Assembly (NCBI GenBank): GCA_031390755.1
Contig: JANMTS010000185.1
Coordinates: 25,435 to 89,434, forward strand
Direction: 5' to 3'
From: DATMER01 sp031390755
GTDB taxonomy: Bacteria; Acidobacteriota; Thermoanaerobaculia; Multivoradales; UBA5704
DNA length: 64,000 nt
The position numbers and the translations under genes were made by a program. This document shows positions 56,142-64,000 of the stretch, piece by piece (within the stretch, counting starts at the first letter, position 1; each line of letters starts with the position of its first letter). The notes beneath the pieces are model-generated. The model had not been told where the DNA came from, did no database searches, and was given only the letters and a program-made list of their open reading frames with translations.

Positions 56142-57374
56142 GTGCCCCCCTGGAAACCGCTGCTCGACGGCGCCGAGGCCAGCCTGGCCTCGGCGGCTGT
56201 GGACGACATCGCCAACGCTCTGCTTCAGGGCGACTGCGAGCCGGTCGAGGATGCCTCGCTCTCTTCCGGGCACACCGGTCTCGCCCTGTTCTTCGGCTAT
56301 CTGGCTGCCGCCCGGCAGGACGAGGCGCTCGCCCAGACCGCGGCCGACCGCCTCTCCGACGCCTTCCGGCCCGCCCCGGGAGAGCCGATGGGAGCCGGGC
56401 TCCACACCGGCCTCTCCGGCGTCTGCTGGGGCAGCCAGCACCTCTGCGAGCTGCTGTCCGGGGAGACGGAAACGGACGCGACCCGGGACGTGGACGAGTG
56501 GCTGATCCAGGCCCTGGGAAGCTCCTCCTGGCAGGCGCCCTTCGATCTGATCTACGGCCTGGCCGGGATCGCCTGCTACGCAGCGGACCATCCGGACCGC
56601 GGCATCGCCGGCCGGTTGACCGCGCTCGTGGTCGATCGGCTCGAAGAGCTGGCGGCATCCGAGCGGGGCGGCCTCACCTGGCGTTCTCCCGCTTCGAAGC
56701 TGTCCGCCGAGACGAGATTTCTCTGCCCGGCCGAGGGCTACACCGACCTCGGAGTCGCCCACGGGATCCCCGGCGTGATCGGCGGCCTGGCCCGCCTCTG
56801 CGCTTCCGATCTCGAAGCGGGGCGGGCCCGGCGCCTCCTGGATGGAGCCGTCGCCTGGCTGCTCGCCTCCCGGCGCGCCGCCGGCACGGGCTCGGCGTTC
56901 GCCTATTTCTCCTTCAAGGACGCGAGCTGCCGATCGGCCTGGTGCTACGGAGACCCCGGCATCGCCGCGGCTCTCCTGCTGGCCTCCCGCGTCACCGGCG
57001 AGGCTGGCTGGAGAGAGGAAGCCCTCGCCATCGCTCATCGCGATTGCGCGCGCCCCCTGGAGGACGCCCTGATCGAGGACGCGGAGCTCTGCCACGGCGC
57101 GGCCGGCCTCGGCCACCTGTACAACCGCCTGTACCAGGACACCGGGGACGAGATCTTTGCCACGGCCGCCCGCACCTGGCTCGGACGCGCCCTCTCGATG
57201 CGGCGCCCGGGCGAGCCGGCCGGCGGCTTCCTCAATCTGTGGCAGGAGACGAAGGACTGGCATTCCGAGGCGGGAATCCTCGTGGGAGCGGCCGGCGTCG
57301 GGCTCGGCCTACTTGCGGCCACGACCGACATGGAGCCCGCCTGGGATCGCTGCCTGCTCCTGAGCTCCCCATGA
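56142..57374 (+). CDS. Lanthipeptide cyclase LanC, first copy
   Basis: 410 residues from GTG 56142. Zinc-site residues are all present: VAHGIPG (His), SAWCYGDPG (Cys) and ELCHGAAGLGHLYNRL (Cys, His). The double-alpha barrel repeats are visible (SGHTGLALFFGYL, LSGVCWG, LAGIACYA). It closes thioether rings on LanB product. The start lies 6 bp from the divergent lanB start, so both promoters must lie within coding sequence. It overlaps the second lanC by ATGA. Confidence 0.92.
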   Translation: MPPWKPLLDGAEASLASAAVDDIANALLQGDCEPVEDASLSSGHTGLALFFGYLAAARQDEALAQTAADRLSDAFRPAPGEPMGAGLHTGLSGVCWGSQHLCELLSGETETDATRDVDEWLIQALGSSSWQAPFDLIYGLAGIACYAADHPDRGIAGRLTALVVDRLEELAASERGGLTWRSPASKLSAETRFLCPAEGYTDLGVAHGIPGVIGGLARLCASDLEAGRARRLLDGAVAWLLASRRAAGTGSAFAYFSFKDASCRSAWCYGDPGIAAALLLASRVTGEAGWREEALAIAHRDCARPLEDALIEDAELCHGAAGLGHLYNRLYQDTGDEIFATAARTWLGRALSMRRPGEPAGGFLNLWQETKDWHSEAGILVGAAGVGLGLLAATTDMEPAWDRCLLLSSP

Positions 57375-58639
57375 CCTGGAAACCGCTGCTCGACGGGGAG
57401 ACCGCCGGCCAGGCCCAACACTGGATTCACCGCTTCGCCGACCAGTGGAAGACGCCCCGGCCCGAGGCACCGGAAGACGGCCCTGCGAGGGGCGGGCTCG
57501 CCGGCCTGGCGCTCTTCTTTGCCTACCTGGCCCGAACCACGGACGACGACCGGTTCGCAAGCCTTGCCGAGCAGCGCCTTGACGAAGCGCTGGAGCGCTG
57601 CGACATCTCGCTGCGGACCGGGCTCTTCAGCGGCTTCACCGGCATCGCCTGGACCTGCCAGCACCTGAGCCGGCTCCTCACCGGCGAGGCGGCTCCCGAC
57701 CTGGCCTCCGATGTCGACGAGGCCGTCGCGCTTGCCGCCGGCACCCGTCCGCCCGGCGGCGGCTGGCCCCACGACCTCACCGAGGGTCTGGCAGGCCTGG
57801 GATGCTACGCCGTCGATCACCCCGACAGGGATTTCGCGTCCTCCCTCCTGGCGCGGATCGTCGAGCGGCTCGCGGAAACCGCCGTCCCTCTCGTCGGCGG
57901 GGTTGCGTGGCGGACATCCCCTTTCTTCCTGGAGCCCGAGCTCGCGGCGCACTTCCCCGACGGCTGGTTCGACCTGGGCGTCGCCCACGGCACTCCCGGC
58001 GTTCTCGGCATGCTGGGAAGAGCGTGCGGATCGGGGCTGGCCCCTCCGGCGGCGCGCGATCTGCTGGAGGGCGGGGTGCGGTTCCTGCTCGCCACCCGGC
58101 GCCCCGAGGACGAAGGCTCCCGGTACAGCCGCCTGGCCGCGGGCCCGCAGTCCTCCATGCAGTCTTTCACGCAGTCCTTCAGTTGCTACTCGGCCTGGTG
58201 CCAGGGCGATCCGGGAATCGCCGCGGCCCTGCTCACGGCCGCCCGGCACGCCGGTGACGCATCGCTGGAAGCGGAGGCCGTCCGCACCGCACTCCACGAC
58301 TGCGCACGGCCGGATGAAGGAAAAGGGGTGGTGGACGCCACGCTCTGCCACGGAATGGCAGGGCTCGGACATCTGTACAACCGTCTCTATCAGGCCACCG
58401 GAGTGGAGACCTTCGCCGATGCGGCGCGGAGATGGCTGGAGCGCACCGTGACGGAGCTCATGCCCGCCGCCTTCGGGCCGTCCGGCGCCTGGTCCGAGAC
58501 CGATGGCCGGGCCTCCTCCATTCTGGAAGGAGGAAGCGGGATCGGGCTGGCCCTGATCGCGGCGACGTCCAGCCTGGAGCCCTCCTGGGACTCGCCGATG
58601 CTGCTTCCCGGGCTTCCCGGGATTTCCGGCCGCTCCTGA
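57371..58639 (+). CDS. Lanthipeptide cyclase LanC, second copy
   Basis: 422 residues; ATG 57371 overlaps the first lanC stop in ATGA, so the two are translationally coupled. Zinc residues are intact: VAHGTPG, SAWCQGDPG and TLCHGMAGLGHLYNRL. It is a diverged paralogue of the first (both open with WKPLLDG). Two active-looking cyclases for one precursor suggest either a heterodimer or separate rings, or other precursors elsewhere. Confidence 0.92.
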   Translation: MTWKPLLDGETAGQAQHWIHRFADQWKTPRPEAPEDGPARGGLAGLALFFAYLARTTDDDRFASLAEQRLDEALERCDISLRTGLFSGFTGIAWTCQHLSRLLTGEAAPDLASDVDEAVALAAGTRPPGGGWPHDLTEGLAGLGCYAVDHPDRDFASSLLARIVERLAETAVPLVGGVAWRTSPFFLEPELAAHFPDGWFDLGVAHGTPGVLGMLGRACGSGLAPPAARDLLEGGVRFLLATRRPEDEGSRYSRLAAGPQSSMQSFTQSFSCYSAWCQGDPGIAAALLTAARHAGDASLEAEAVRTALHDCARPDEGKGVVDATLCHGMAGLGHLYNRLYQATGVETFADAARRWLERTVTELMPAAFGPSGAWSETDGRASSILEGGSGIGLALIAATSSLEPSWDSPMLLPGLPGISGRS

Positions 58640-58646
58640 ACAAAAC

Positions 58647-58677
58647 GGCTCCGGCGGGTGGTTCCCCGGCCGGAGCC
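58647..58677 (-). terminator. Hairpin terminator after the precursor gene
   Basis: Stem GGCTCCGGC / GCCGGAGCC with a 13-nt loop between the second lanC and the convergent precursor gene. On the minus strand it is followed by GTTTTG. Confidence 0.65.
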
Positions 58678-58701
58678 TCACGTCCACTCCGAAAGGCCCT
58701 T

Positions 58702-58866
58702 CTACGGAGGGGGCGGGCAGCTTCCCGTCATCTGACAGGGGTTGCAGCAGCAGTTCGAGACATCCGTTTTTCCGCTGACTCCGCCGACGACCGGGATCAG
58801 CTCCGCGGGCTTCAGCTCGCGCAGCATCTCCCGCTTGATGAGCAACTTCACCTTCTTCTTTTCCAT
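58702..58866 (-). CDS. Class I lanthipeptide precursor with GG leader
   Basis: 54 residues from ATG 58866 (a GGGGGG site about 8 bp before; an ATG two codons earlier at 58872 overlaps the site). The leader KLLIKREMLRELKPAELIPV follows the LxLxKxxLxxLxxxEL pattern and ends in VVGG. The core VSGKTDVSNCCCNPC, QMTGSCPPPP has five Ser/Thr and five Cys, an exact pairing for up to five rings, one Asp for the neighbouring hydroxylase, and four terminal Pro. No dedicated protease-transporter is visible in the window. Confidence 0.9.
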   Translation of the reverse strand: MEKKKVKLLIKREMLRELKPAELIPVVGGVSGKTDVSNCCCNPCQMTGSCPPPP

Positions 58867-59026
58867 GTGCATCCCCCCATTCTTCCTGGACGGGCCATTC
58901 CATCCAGGTGCGAACCCGGTGCGAGATTCCGCGCCGATCAAACGTCCATTGCGCGCGGAAATGTTAAAATATGCAGATTTAACCTGATCCGCTGATTTTA
59001 TCGCACCCGGATTGCGATGTAAAGGC
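58867..59026. promoter_or_regulatory. AT-rich upstream region of the precursor
   Basis: The stretch 58955-59000 is AT-rich against the genome background. Read on the minus strand it contains TTAAATCTGCATATTTTAAC. This is the likely promoter area of the precursor gene, with a leader of roughly 90-110 nt, but no clean -35/-10 pair can be named. Confidence 0.3.
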
Positions 59027-61438
59027 TCAAGCGGAACGCTCTCGGATGGCGAGAAGGGGGGAAAGACGGGAAGCCCTGGCCGCCGGCACGAGGCAGGCCA
59101 GCAGACTGGTGGCGGCCACGACCACGGCCGCCGCAAGAAACACGAACGGATCCCACAGGCTCACACCGTAGACGAGCCCGGCTACGAAGCGGAGGCCGGC
59201 GGCGGCGAGAGCCATCCCCAGGGCGAGGCCGGAGGCGACCTGGATCGCGCCGTCGCGCAGCACCTGCATGCGGATCTGGCTCCTCCGGGCTCCCAGGGCG
59301 AGACGGACGCCGAGGTCACGGGTGTTCTGGCGGACCCCGAACGACAGAATCCCGTAGAGACCCACGGCGGCCAGGAACAGGGCCAGGGCGCCGAAGAACG
59401 TGAACAGGATGGCGGCGGAGCGATAGGTGAGCGTCTGGGAGGCGACGATGCCGTCCAGGGAGTTGGGCCAGAAGACCGCCATCGCCGGATCCAGGGACGC
59501 CACGGCCTGCCGGATCTGGGGAGCCAGTGAGAGCGGGCCCGGCTCGGTGCGGGCGAGCACGCTGATCCAGGTTCCTCCCTTCTGGGCCAGGGGCAGGTAG
59601 AGAGCGTCATGCTCCCGGCCTTCGACGCCGCCCGTCGCCACGTCGGGCACGACTCCGACGATGGTCAGCCACCGCTGGCTCGGATCGTTCGTTCCGAAAC
59701 GGACACGCCGCCCGACGGCGGGCTCGCCGGGCAGGTACCGGCGGGCAAAGCTGCGGTTCACCATGGCTACGGGAGCGCTGTCCAGACCGTCCGAAGCGAG
59801 GAAGGTGCGGCCGTCGACCGGCTGCAGGCCGACGACCTGGAAGTACGAGGGTGAAACGATCGCCCAGCGCGTCGACGGGAACGCGTCTTCCGAGGGATAG
59901 ACCCTCCCTTCGACGCCGAACGTAGCGGTGAGCGCCGCTTGCCCCGGAAGCTCGGTGCCGACGGCGGCCACGCGGACTCCGGGGATCGCTCCCATCCGCC
60001 GCTCGACCTCCTGAAGGAACCGGATCTGGGAGGCCCGTTCCTGATAGCGGGGGTCGTCCAGGGAGAGCTGCCCCACGAAGACCTTGTCCGGCGCAGCTCC
60101 CAGCTCCACCCGGCCCAGGTTGAGAATGCTCTCGATCATGATGCCGGTCACCACGAGGAGAGCAAACGACAGGGCGATCTGCACGGCGACCAGTCCTTTC
60201 TGGATCCGGCCGCGCAGGGAGCCGCTGGCGGCGCTCTGCTTCAGGATCTCGGAAGGCCGGATCCTGGAAGCCAGGAGCGCGGCAGGAAGGCCCGAGAGAA
60301 GGACGGCGAGAACCATGCTCCCGAGTGCGAACAGATAAGCGGCCGGATGAAGCCGGATCTCCATCCACGACGTGGAGACAAGCTCGCCGAACACGTTCCG
60401 GTAGGCCTCGACGGCCCACCAGGCCACGACAAGCCCCAGCAGGCCGCCCGCAAGGGCCAGGAGGCTCGCTTCGCTGAGGAGCTGGGCGAGCAGGCGCCGG
60501 CGGCCGGCTCCCAGGGCGGTGCGCACCGCGAGCTCGTTCAACCGCTGCACCGCCTGGACCTGGAGAAGGCCCGCCACGTTCGCACAGGCGATGAGAAGAA
60601 CGGCGCAGGCCGCCGCCATGAGGAGCGTCTGGGACTTGCGGACGCCGTCCTCGGTATAGCCGCGGGTATAAGGCGTCACCAGGGTGCCGAAACCGGCGTT
60701 GGTGTCCGGCCTCTCCCGCGCCAGCCTCTCCGCGATGGTGGCCATCTCGGCCTGGGCCTGCCGCAACGGGACTTCCGCCTTCCGCTTGCCGAACACCTGG
60801 AGCATCGGAGCTCCGGCAAGCTGCGACCCCGGGTCGATTCGAAGCGGCATCCACACGTCATGGCTCATGGGAAAGCCGAAGCCGCGCGGCATGACTCCCA
60901 CCAGGGTCATCGGCTTGCCGCTGACCTGGATCGTGCGTCCAAGGACCTTCGGATCGCTGTTGAACATCTCCTTCCAGACCTTGTGGCTGACGACCACCAC
61001 CGGCGGAGCTGCAAGCCCCGCCTCGTCGGCCCGGAAGCTGCGGCCCAGCACAGGCTGGATCCCCACGACATCGAAGAGGTCGACCGTGACCCAGGCGCCG
61101 TTGACCCGTTGAGGGGGCACCTTGTCGCCCACCAGGCCAGAGCTGTCGCCGAGCCACGCGACCAGCCCTTCAAAGCTCGTCTGCTGTCGTCGCCATTCAA
61201 GGAAATCCTGATAGGGCACCGGCGCGCGCGGCAGGTTCGCGGCGGGGTTGCTCCGGTCCACGATCACGAACCGGTCCGCGTTCTGGAACGGCAGGCCACG
61301 GAGGAAGGTGCCGTAGAGGATGCTGTACATGGCCGTGGTCAGCCCGATTCCAAGGCTCAAGGTGAGAATTGCCGTCGCCGTGTGCCATGGCCGCCGCGCC
61401 AGAAGGCGGAGACCCAAACGTAGATCAGCCCAGAGCAT
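59027..61438 (-). CDS. MacB/FtsX-like ABC transporter permease, acidobacterial duplicated type
   Basis: 803 residues, same architecture as the gene at 1089. N-terminus WADLRLGLRLLARRPWHTATA then LTLSLGIGLTTAMYS, core motif GVMPRGFGFPMS, FtsX helices around 270-400 with VQRLNELAVRTALGAGRRRL, and C-terminal RQNTRDLGVRLALGARRSQI. ATG 61438 is preferred to TTG 61465 because family members begin with this LWxDLRxxLR segment. It could export the nearby lanthipeptide but there is no ATPase or peptidase gene beside it, so that link is speculative. Confidence 0.88.
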   Translation of the reverse strand: MLWADLRLGLRLLARRPWHTATAILTLSLGIGLTTAMYSILYGTFLRGLPFQNADRFVIVDRSNPAANLPRAPVPYQDFLEWRRQQTSFEGLVAWLGDSSGLVGDKVPPQRVNGAWVTVDLFDVVGIQPVLGRSFRADEAGLAAPPVVVVSHKVWKEMFNSDPKVLGRTIQVSGKPMTLVGVMPRGFGFPMSHDVWMPLRIDPGSQLAGAPMLQVFGKRKAEVPLRQAQAEMATIAERLARERPDTNAGFGTLVTPYTRGYTEDGVRKSQTLLMAAACAVLLIACANVAGLLQVQAVQRLNELAVRTALGAGRRRLLAQLLSEASLLALAGGLLGLVVAWWAVEAYRNVFGELVSTSWMEIRLHPAAYLFALGSMVLAVLLSGLPAALLASRIRPSEILKQSAASGSLRGRIQKGLVAVQIALSFALLVVTGIMIESILNLGRVELGAAPDKVFVGQLSLDDPRYQERASQIRFLQEVERRMGAIPGVRVAAVGTELPGQAALTATFGVEGRVYPSEDAFPSTRWAIVSPSYFQVVGLQPVDGRTFLASDGLDSAPVAMVNRSFARRYLPGEPAVGRRVRFGTNDPSQRWLTIVGVVPDVATGGVEGREHDALYLPLAQKGGTWISVLARTEPGPLSLAPQIRQAVASLDPAMAVFWPNSLDGIVASQTLTYRSAAILFTFFGALALFLAAVGLYGILSFGVRQNTRDLGVRLALGARRSQIRMQVLRDGAIQVASGLALGMALAAAGLRFVAGLVYGVSLWDPFVFLAAAVVVAATSLLACLVPAARASRLSPLLAIRERSA

Positions 61439-61519
61439 GAGATCCCGTGCCTTTCCGTCAAACAAGATGGAGCGTCGCGCGCGACTTTATCACTCAGGCT
61501 CCTGCTGCTAGAAACTTCG

Positions 61520-61792
61520 TCACAAAGAAGCTTGCACCGTGACGAGTCAATCTTATTTGTTACGACATAAGTTTATCTGTGACGAAATAAGCTTATCCCG
61601 TAACGAGCTGACTTACTCTGTGGCAACATAACCTTATCTGTGACGAGACAACCTTATCCTGTGCCGAGATAAGGTTCTTTGTGACGAAGCAACCTTGTCT
61701 GTGACGAAATAACCTTATCCTTGCCGGGATAAGCCTACCTTGTAACGAGATGACCTTCTTTGTGACGAAGTAACCTTGTTTGAGGCGAGTCA
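61520..61792. repeat. AT-rich 20-bp tandem array, about 13 degenerate units
   Basis: Units run cttatctgtgacgaaataac with variation (19-22 bp, mostly 20). The most conserved part is TGTGACGA-ATAA; TTATC...GATAA halves make parts of it palindromic. GC is near 45% in a genome near 70%. The rest of 61439-61813 shows no gene. Spacing of about two helical turns suggests binding sites on one DNA face. There are no unique spacers, so not CRISPR. Confidence 0.8.
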
Positions 61793-61813
61793 ACGCCCAA
61801 AAACGCGGGAGAC

Positions 61814-62533
61814 CTATGGCCGGCGGGCTTCGGGCTTGAGGCGGAAGTTCTCGTCGTAGTCGCTCAGAGGATGGAAGAAGAGCGGCTTGGTGCTGTCGAG
61901 GGAGAGGAGGCGCTGGCGGTATTCGTCCAGGTAGGCCTGCTTGGCGGCGGCGGGAACCCAGGAGGCCGACCAGGCGATGAAGGGCGGCAGGACGGCCATG
62001 CCCACGAAGTAGAGCATACCGTGCTGGACCGGGAAGAGGAGCGCGTCGATGTGGCCGCTCAGGCCGTCCGGCGCGAAGGTGCCGGGGCCGCCGCCAGTGG
62101 TGACCGAGACCATCGCCCGCTTGCCGCGGAAGACGCCCTGGTCGTACCGCCCGAGGCTCCCGCCGTAGGCGAAGCCGACCGCGAAGACCCGGTCCACCCA
62201 ACCCTTGAGGATCGCGGGGATTCCGAACCACCAGAGCGGGAACTGGAAGATCACGAAGTCGGCCCAGGCCAGCTTGTCCATCTCGGCCTGGAGGTCCGGC
62301 GCGAACGTGCCCGTCTCGGCGGCGTGCTTCTGCTCGTTCTGGAGCCGGAAGTACTCCGGATTCGCCACCTCCTGGAAGTCATGTCGCCCCGTCACGGGAT
62401 TGAAGCCCATGTCATAGAGGTCGGAGACCTGGACCTCATGGCCCGCGCCGGTCAGCGTCTCGACGGCGAGATCCTTGAGGGAGCCGTTAAAGGACTTCGG
62501 CTCGGGGTGGGCGTAGACGATGAGAACGTTCAT
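61814..62533 (-). CDS. NAD(P)H dehydrogenase (quinone), flavodoxin-like fold
   Basis: 239 residues. MNVLIVYAHPEPKSFNGSL is the flavin phosphate loop of the NQO1/MdaB/KefF family; FVIFQFPLWWFGIPAILKGWVDRVF and VTTGGGPGTF are the other family blocks. It carries out two-electron reduction of quinones. ATG 62533 is consistent with the family N-terminus. The AT-rich array follows its stop. Confidence 0.92.
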   Translation of the reverse strand: MNVLIVYAHPEPKSFNGSLKDLAVETLTGAGHEVQVSDLYDMGFNPVTGRHDFQEVANPEYFRLQNEQKHAAETGTFAPDLQAEMDKLAWADFVIFQFPLWWFGIPAILKGWVDRVFAVGFAYGGSLGRYDQGVFRGKRAMVSVTTGGGPGTFAPDGLSGHIDALLFPVQHGMLYFVGMAVLPPFIAWSASWVPAAAKQAYLDEYRQRLLSLDSTKPLFFHPLSDYDENFRLKPEARRP

Positions 62534-62680
62534 GCGATCCTCCTGTCCTCCAACATGATCGCCTGGACGACATGCCACACGAGGCCAGGAAGCATACCGC
62601 GCCTGAAGTTGAAAATCGCCAGCCGAACCTCTTGACAGCGGCGAATCCCCTGCGTACTATCTGCATCCTTCCGCGCGACG

Positions 62681-62756
62681 GGGAGGTTAGCTCAGCGGTT
62701 AGAGCACCTGCCTTACACGCAGGGGGTCGCGGGTTCAAATCCCTCACCTCCCACCA
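62681..62756 (+). tRNA. tRNA-Val (anticodon TAC)
   Basis: 76 nt with encoded CCA. Acceptor GGGAGGT/ACCTCCC, anticodon stem CCTGC/GCAGG with loop CTTACAC giving TAC, T-arm GGGTTCAAATCCC. Confidence 0.95.
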
Positions 62757-62833
62757 GGAGGTTGACGGGCAAGAAGCAAAAGGGTGACGCCGCCCGCGGA
62801 AGCAGGTAGACTCAGGAGCAGCACAGCCTATGC

Positions 62834-62910
<77 letters not shown>

Positions 62911-62949
62911 TTACGATTGAATTCGACGACTGAAGATACAGAGAAAACT

Positions 62950-63105
62950 ATGCGCGACAACATCAAGCTCGTTTCGACGGCCGGCACCGGCTACTTCTAC
63001 ACCACGACGAAGAACAAGAAGCTCTCCACCGAGAAGCTGCGGATGAAGAAGTACGACCCGAAGGTCCGCAAGCACGTCGAGTTCGTCGAAGAGAAGATGC
63101 GCTGA
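62950..63105 (+). CDS. rpmG: 50S ribosomal protein L33
   Basis: 51 residues: RDNIKLVSTAGTGYFYTTTKNK and YDPKVRKHVEFVEEK are the L33 signature. It has no Cys, so it is the zinc-independent form. It lies 39 bp after tRNA-Asp and may be co-transcribed with the tRNAs. Confidence 0.95.
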   Translation: MRDNIKLVSTAGTGYFYTTTKNKKLSTEKLRMKKYDPKVRKHVEFVEEKMR

Positions 63106-63148
63106 CCGACCCGCGCCCTCCGGATGCCGTTGCGACGGCGCCCACCCG

Positions 63149-63180
63149 AAGCCCCCGCACAAGCCGGGGGCTTTCGTGTT
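63149..63180 (+). terminator. Terminator after rpmG
   Basis: Stem AAGCCCCCG / CGGGGGCTT with a 7-nt loop, followed by TCGTGTTTT. Confidence 0.75.
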
Positions 63181-63295
63181 TTCCGCCGCTCGTGAAAGAA
63201 TCCCTCCTGAGCGGGAGGGAGTGAGACAGCCTGCCGTACCCCCGCCCTCCTGACGGTCCCGAACACGCCTGCTGATCCTGATGAGGAGGATACCT

Positions 63296-63910
<615 letters not shown>

Positions 63911-63925
63911 TAGGCATAAATGTCT

Positions 63926-64000
63926 GTAGGGGCGGGGCGGGTTGGCGCCCCCGGCCCCCCCCCCCCCCCAAAACCCGGCCGCCCCCCCCCCCCCCCCCCC
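63926..64000. other. Probable contig-end artefact, poly-C
   Basis: After a REP-like GTAGGGGCGGGG the sequence becomes nearly pure C with short A and G interruptions to the end. This looks like low-quality read ends rather than genome sequence. Confidence 0.7.

Noticed and set aside
56136..57263. N-terminal extension of LanB to 1462 codons
   Set aside because: It is antisense to a clear lanC, and LanB family sequence (FFVARTPLLPF) begins close to 56114-56135.
59027..61438. Dedicated lanthipeptide exporter
   Set aside because: The permease belongs to a family found all over acidobacterial genomes, has no ATPase or peptidase domain, and an identical type sits at 1-3.5 kb far from any RiPP gene.
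61520..61792. CRISPR array
   Set aside because: Units are contiguous, degenerate and about 20 bp, with no unique spacers and no cas genes.
61593..62231. ORF running through the AT-rich array
   Set aside because: Unit length is not a multiple of three, so the frame is accidental; it is also antisense or out of frame to the quinone reductase.

Overview
The window is about 70% GC, densely coded, and looks like a chromosome segment of an Acidobacteriota bacterium, possibly the Thermoanaerobaculia side of the phylum. This is inferred from two 'acidobacterial duplicated' MacB/FtsX-like permeases, several Ser/Thr kinases fused to PD40/TolB-type propellers, a VWFA-domain protein of the type common there, a CHAT protein and a TPR protein with a zinc-finger-like N-terminus. 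No rRNA is present, so the placement is not proven.

Layout: 0-3.5 kb, end of a CHAT protease-like gene and a MacB/FtsX-type permease. 3.6 kb, a 42-bp repeat array. 3.8-25.3 kb, mostly housekeeping: SulP transporter, RlmD-like RNA methyltransferase, MBL hydrolase, archaeal-type GAPDH, B12-dependent ribonucleotide reductase with an NrdR-box-like palindrome, TlpA-like thioredoxin, OmpA lipoprotein, VWA protein, DNA polymerase III delta, DksA-like protein, RlmH, peptide deformylase, alpha/beta hydrolase, ClC channel, a possible structured RNA, a small ORF closed by a strong terminator, a TPR protein and a YcaQ-type glycosylase. 25.5 kb, a second array (21-bp period).

25.8-41.9 kb, minus strand, is the most unusual part. 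Three very large transmembrane Ser/Thr kinases with beta-propellers alternate with four small Cys/Thr-rich proteins that share an N-terminal leader-like motif (M-[AS]-F-x-x-x-[DE]-[LV]) and a C-terminal L-x-x-L-[RK]-x-Q-L helix. They are followed by a protein resembling HopA1/LanY-type lyases and by a kinase-LanC fusion whose zinc site is of the CCG (three-Cys) type. I read this as a lanthipeptide-like RiPP system with internally repeated cores (GCxxCTGTT six times; CTLAT five times) and a split, hybrid class III/IV/V synthetase.

42-50.6 kb: DUF255 thioredoxin-domain protein fused to a DsbD-like domain, TruA, a membrane M28 peptidase, two PilT-like ATPases and a decayed HEPN-MNT module lying against a second copy of the 42-bp repeat. 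50.9-58.9 kb: a separate class I lanthipeptide locus: RRE-like/Asp-hydroxylase fusion, LLM-type flavin oxidoreductase, full-length LanB, two tandem LanC cyclases and a 54-residue GG-leader precursor whose core has five Ser/Thr and five Cys. 59-64 kb: second permease, an AT-rich 20-bp array, a quinone reductase, tRNA-Val, tRNA-Asp, rpmG and superoxide dismutase; the window ends in poly-C that looks like an assembly artefact.

Two independent RiPP pathways thus lie within 17 kb of each other, and both contain proteins with PqqD-like peptide-recognition folds. All functions are read from motifs in the sequence; no database search was made.
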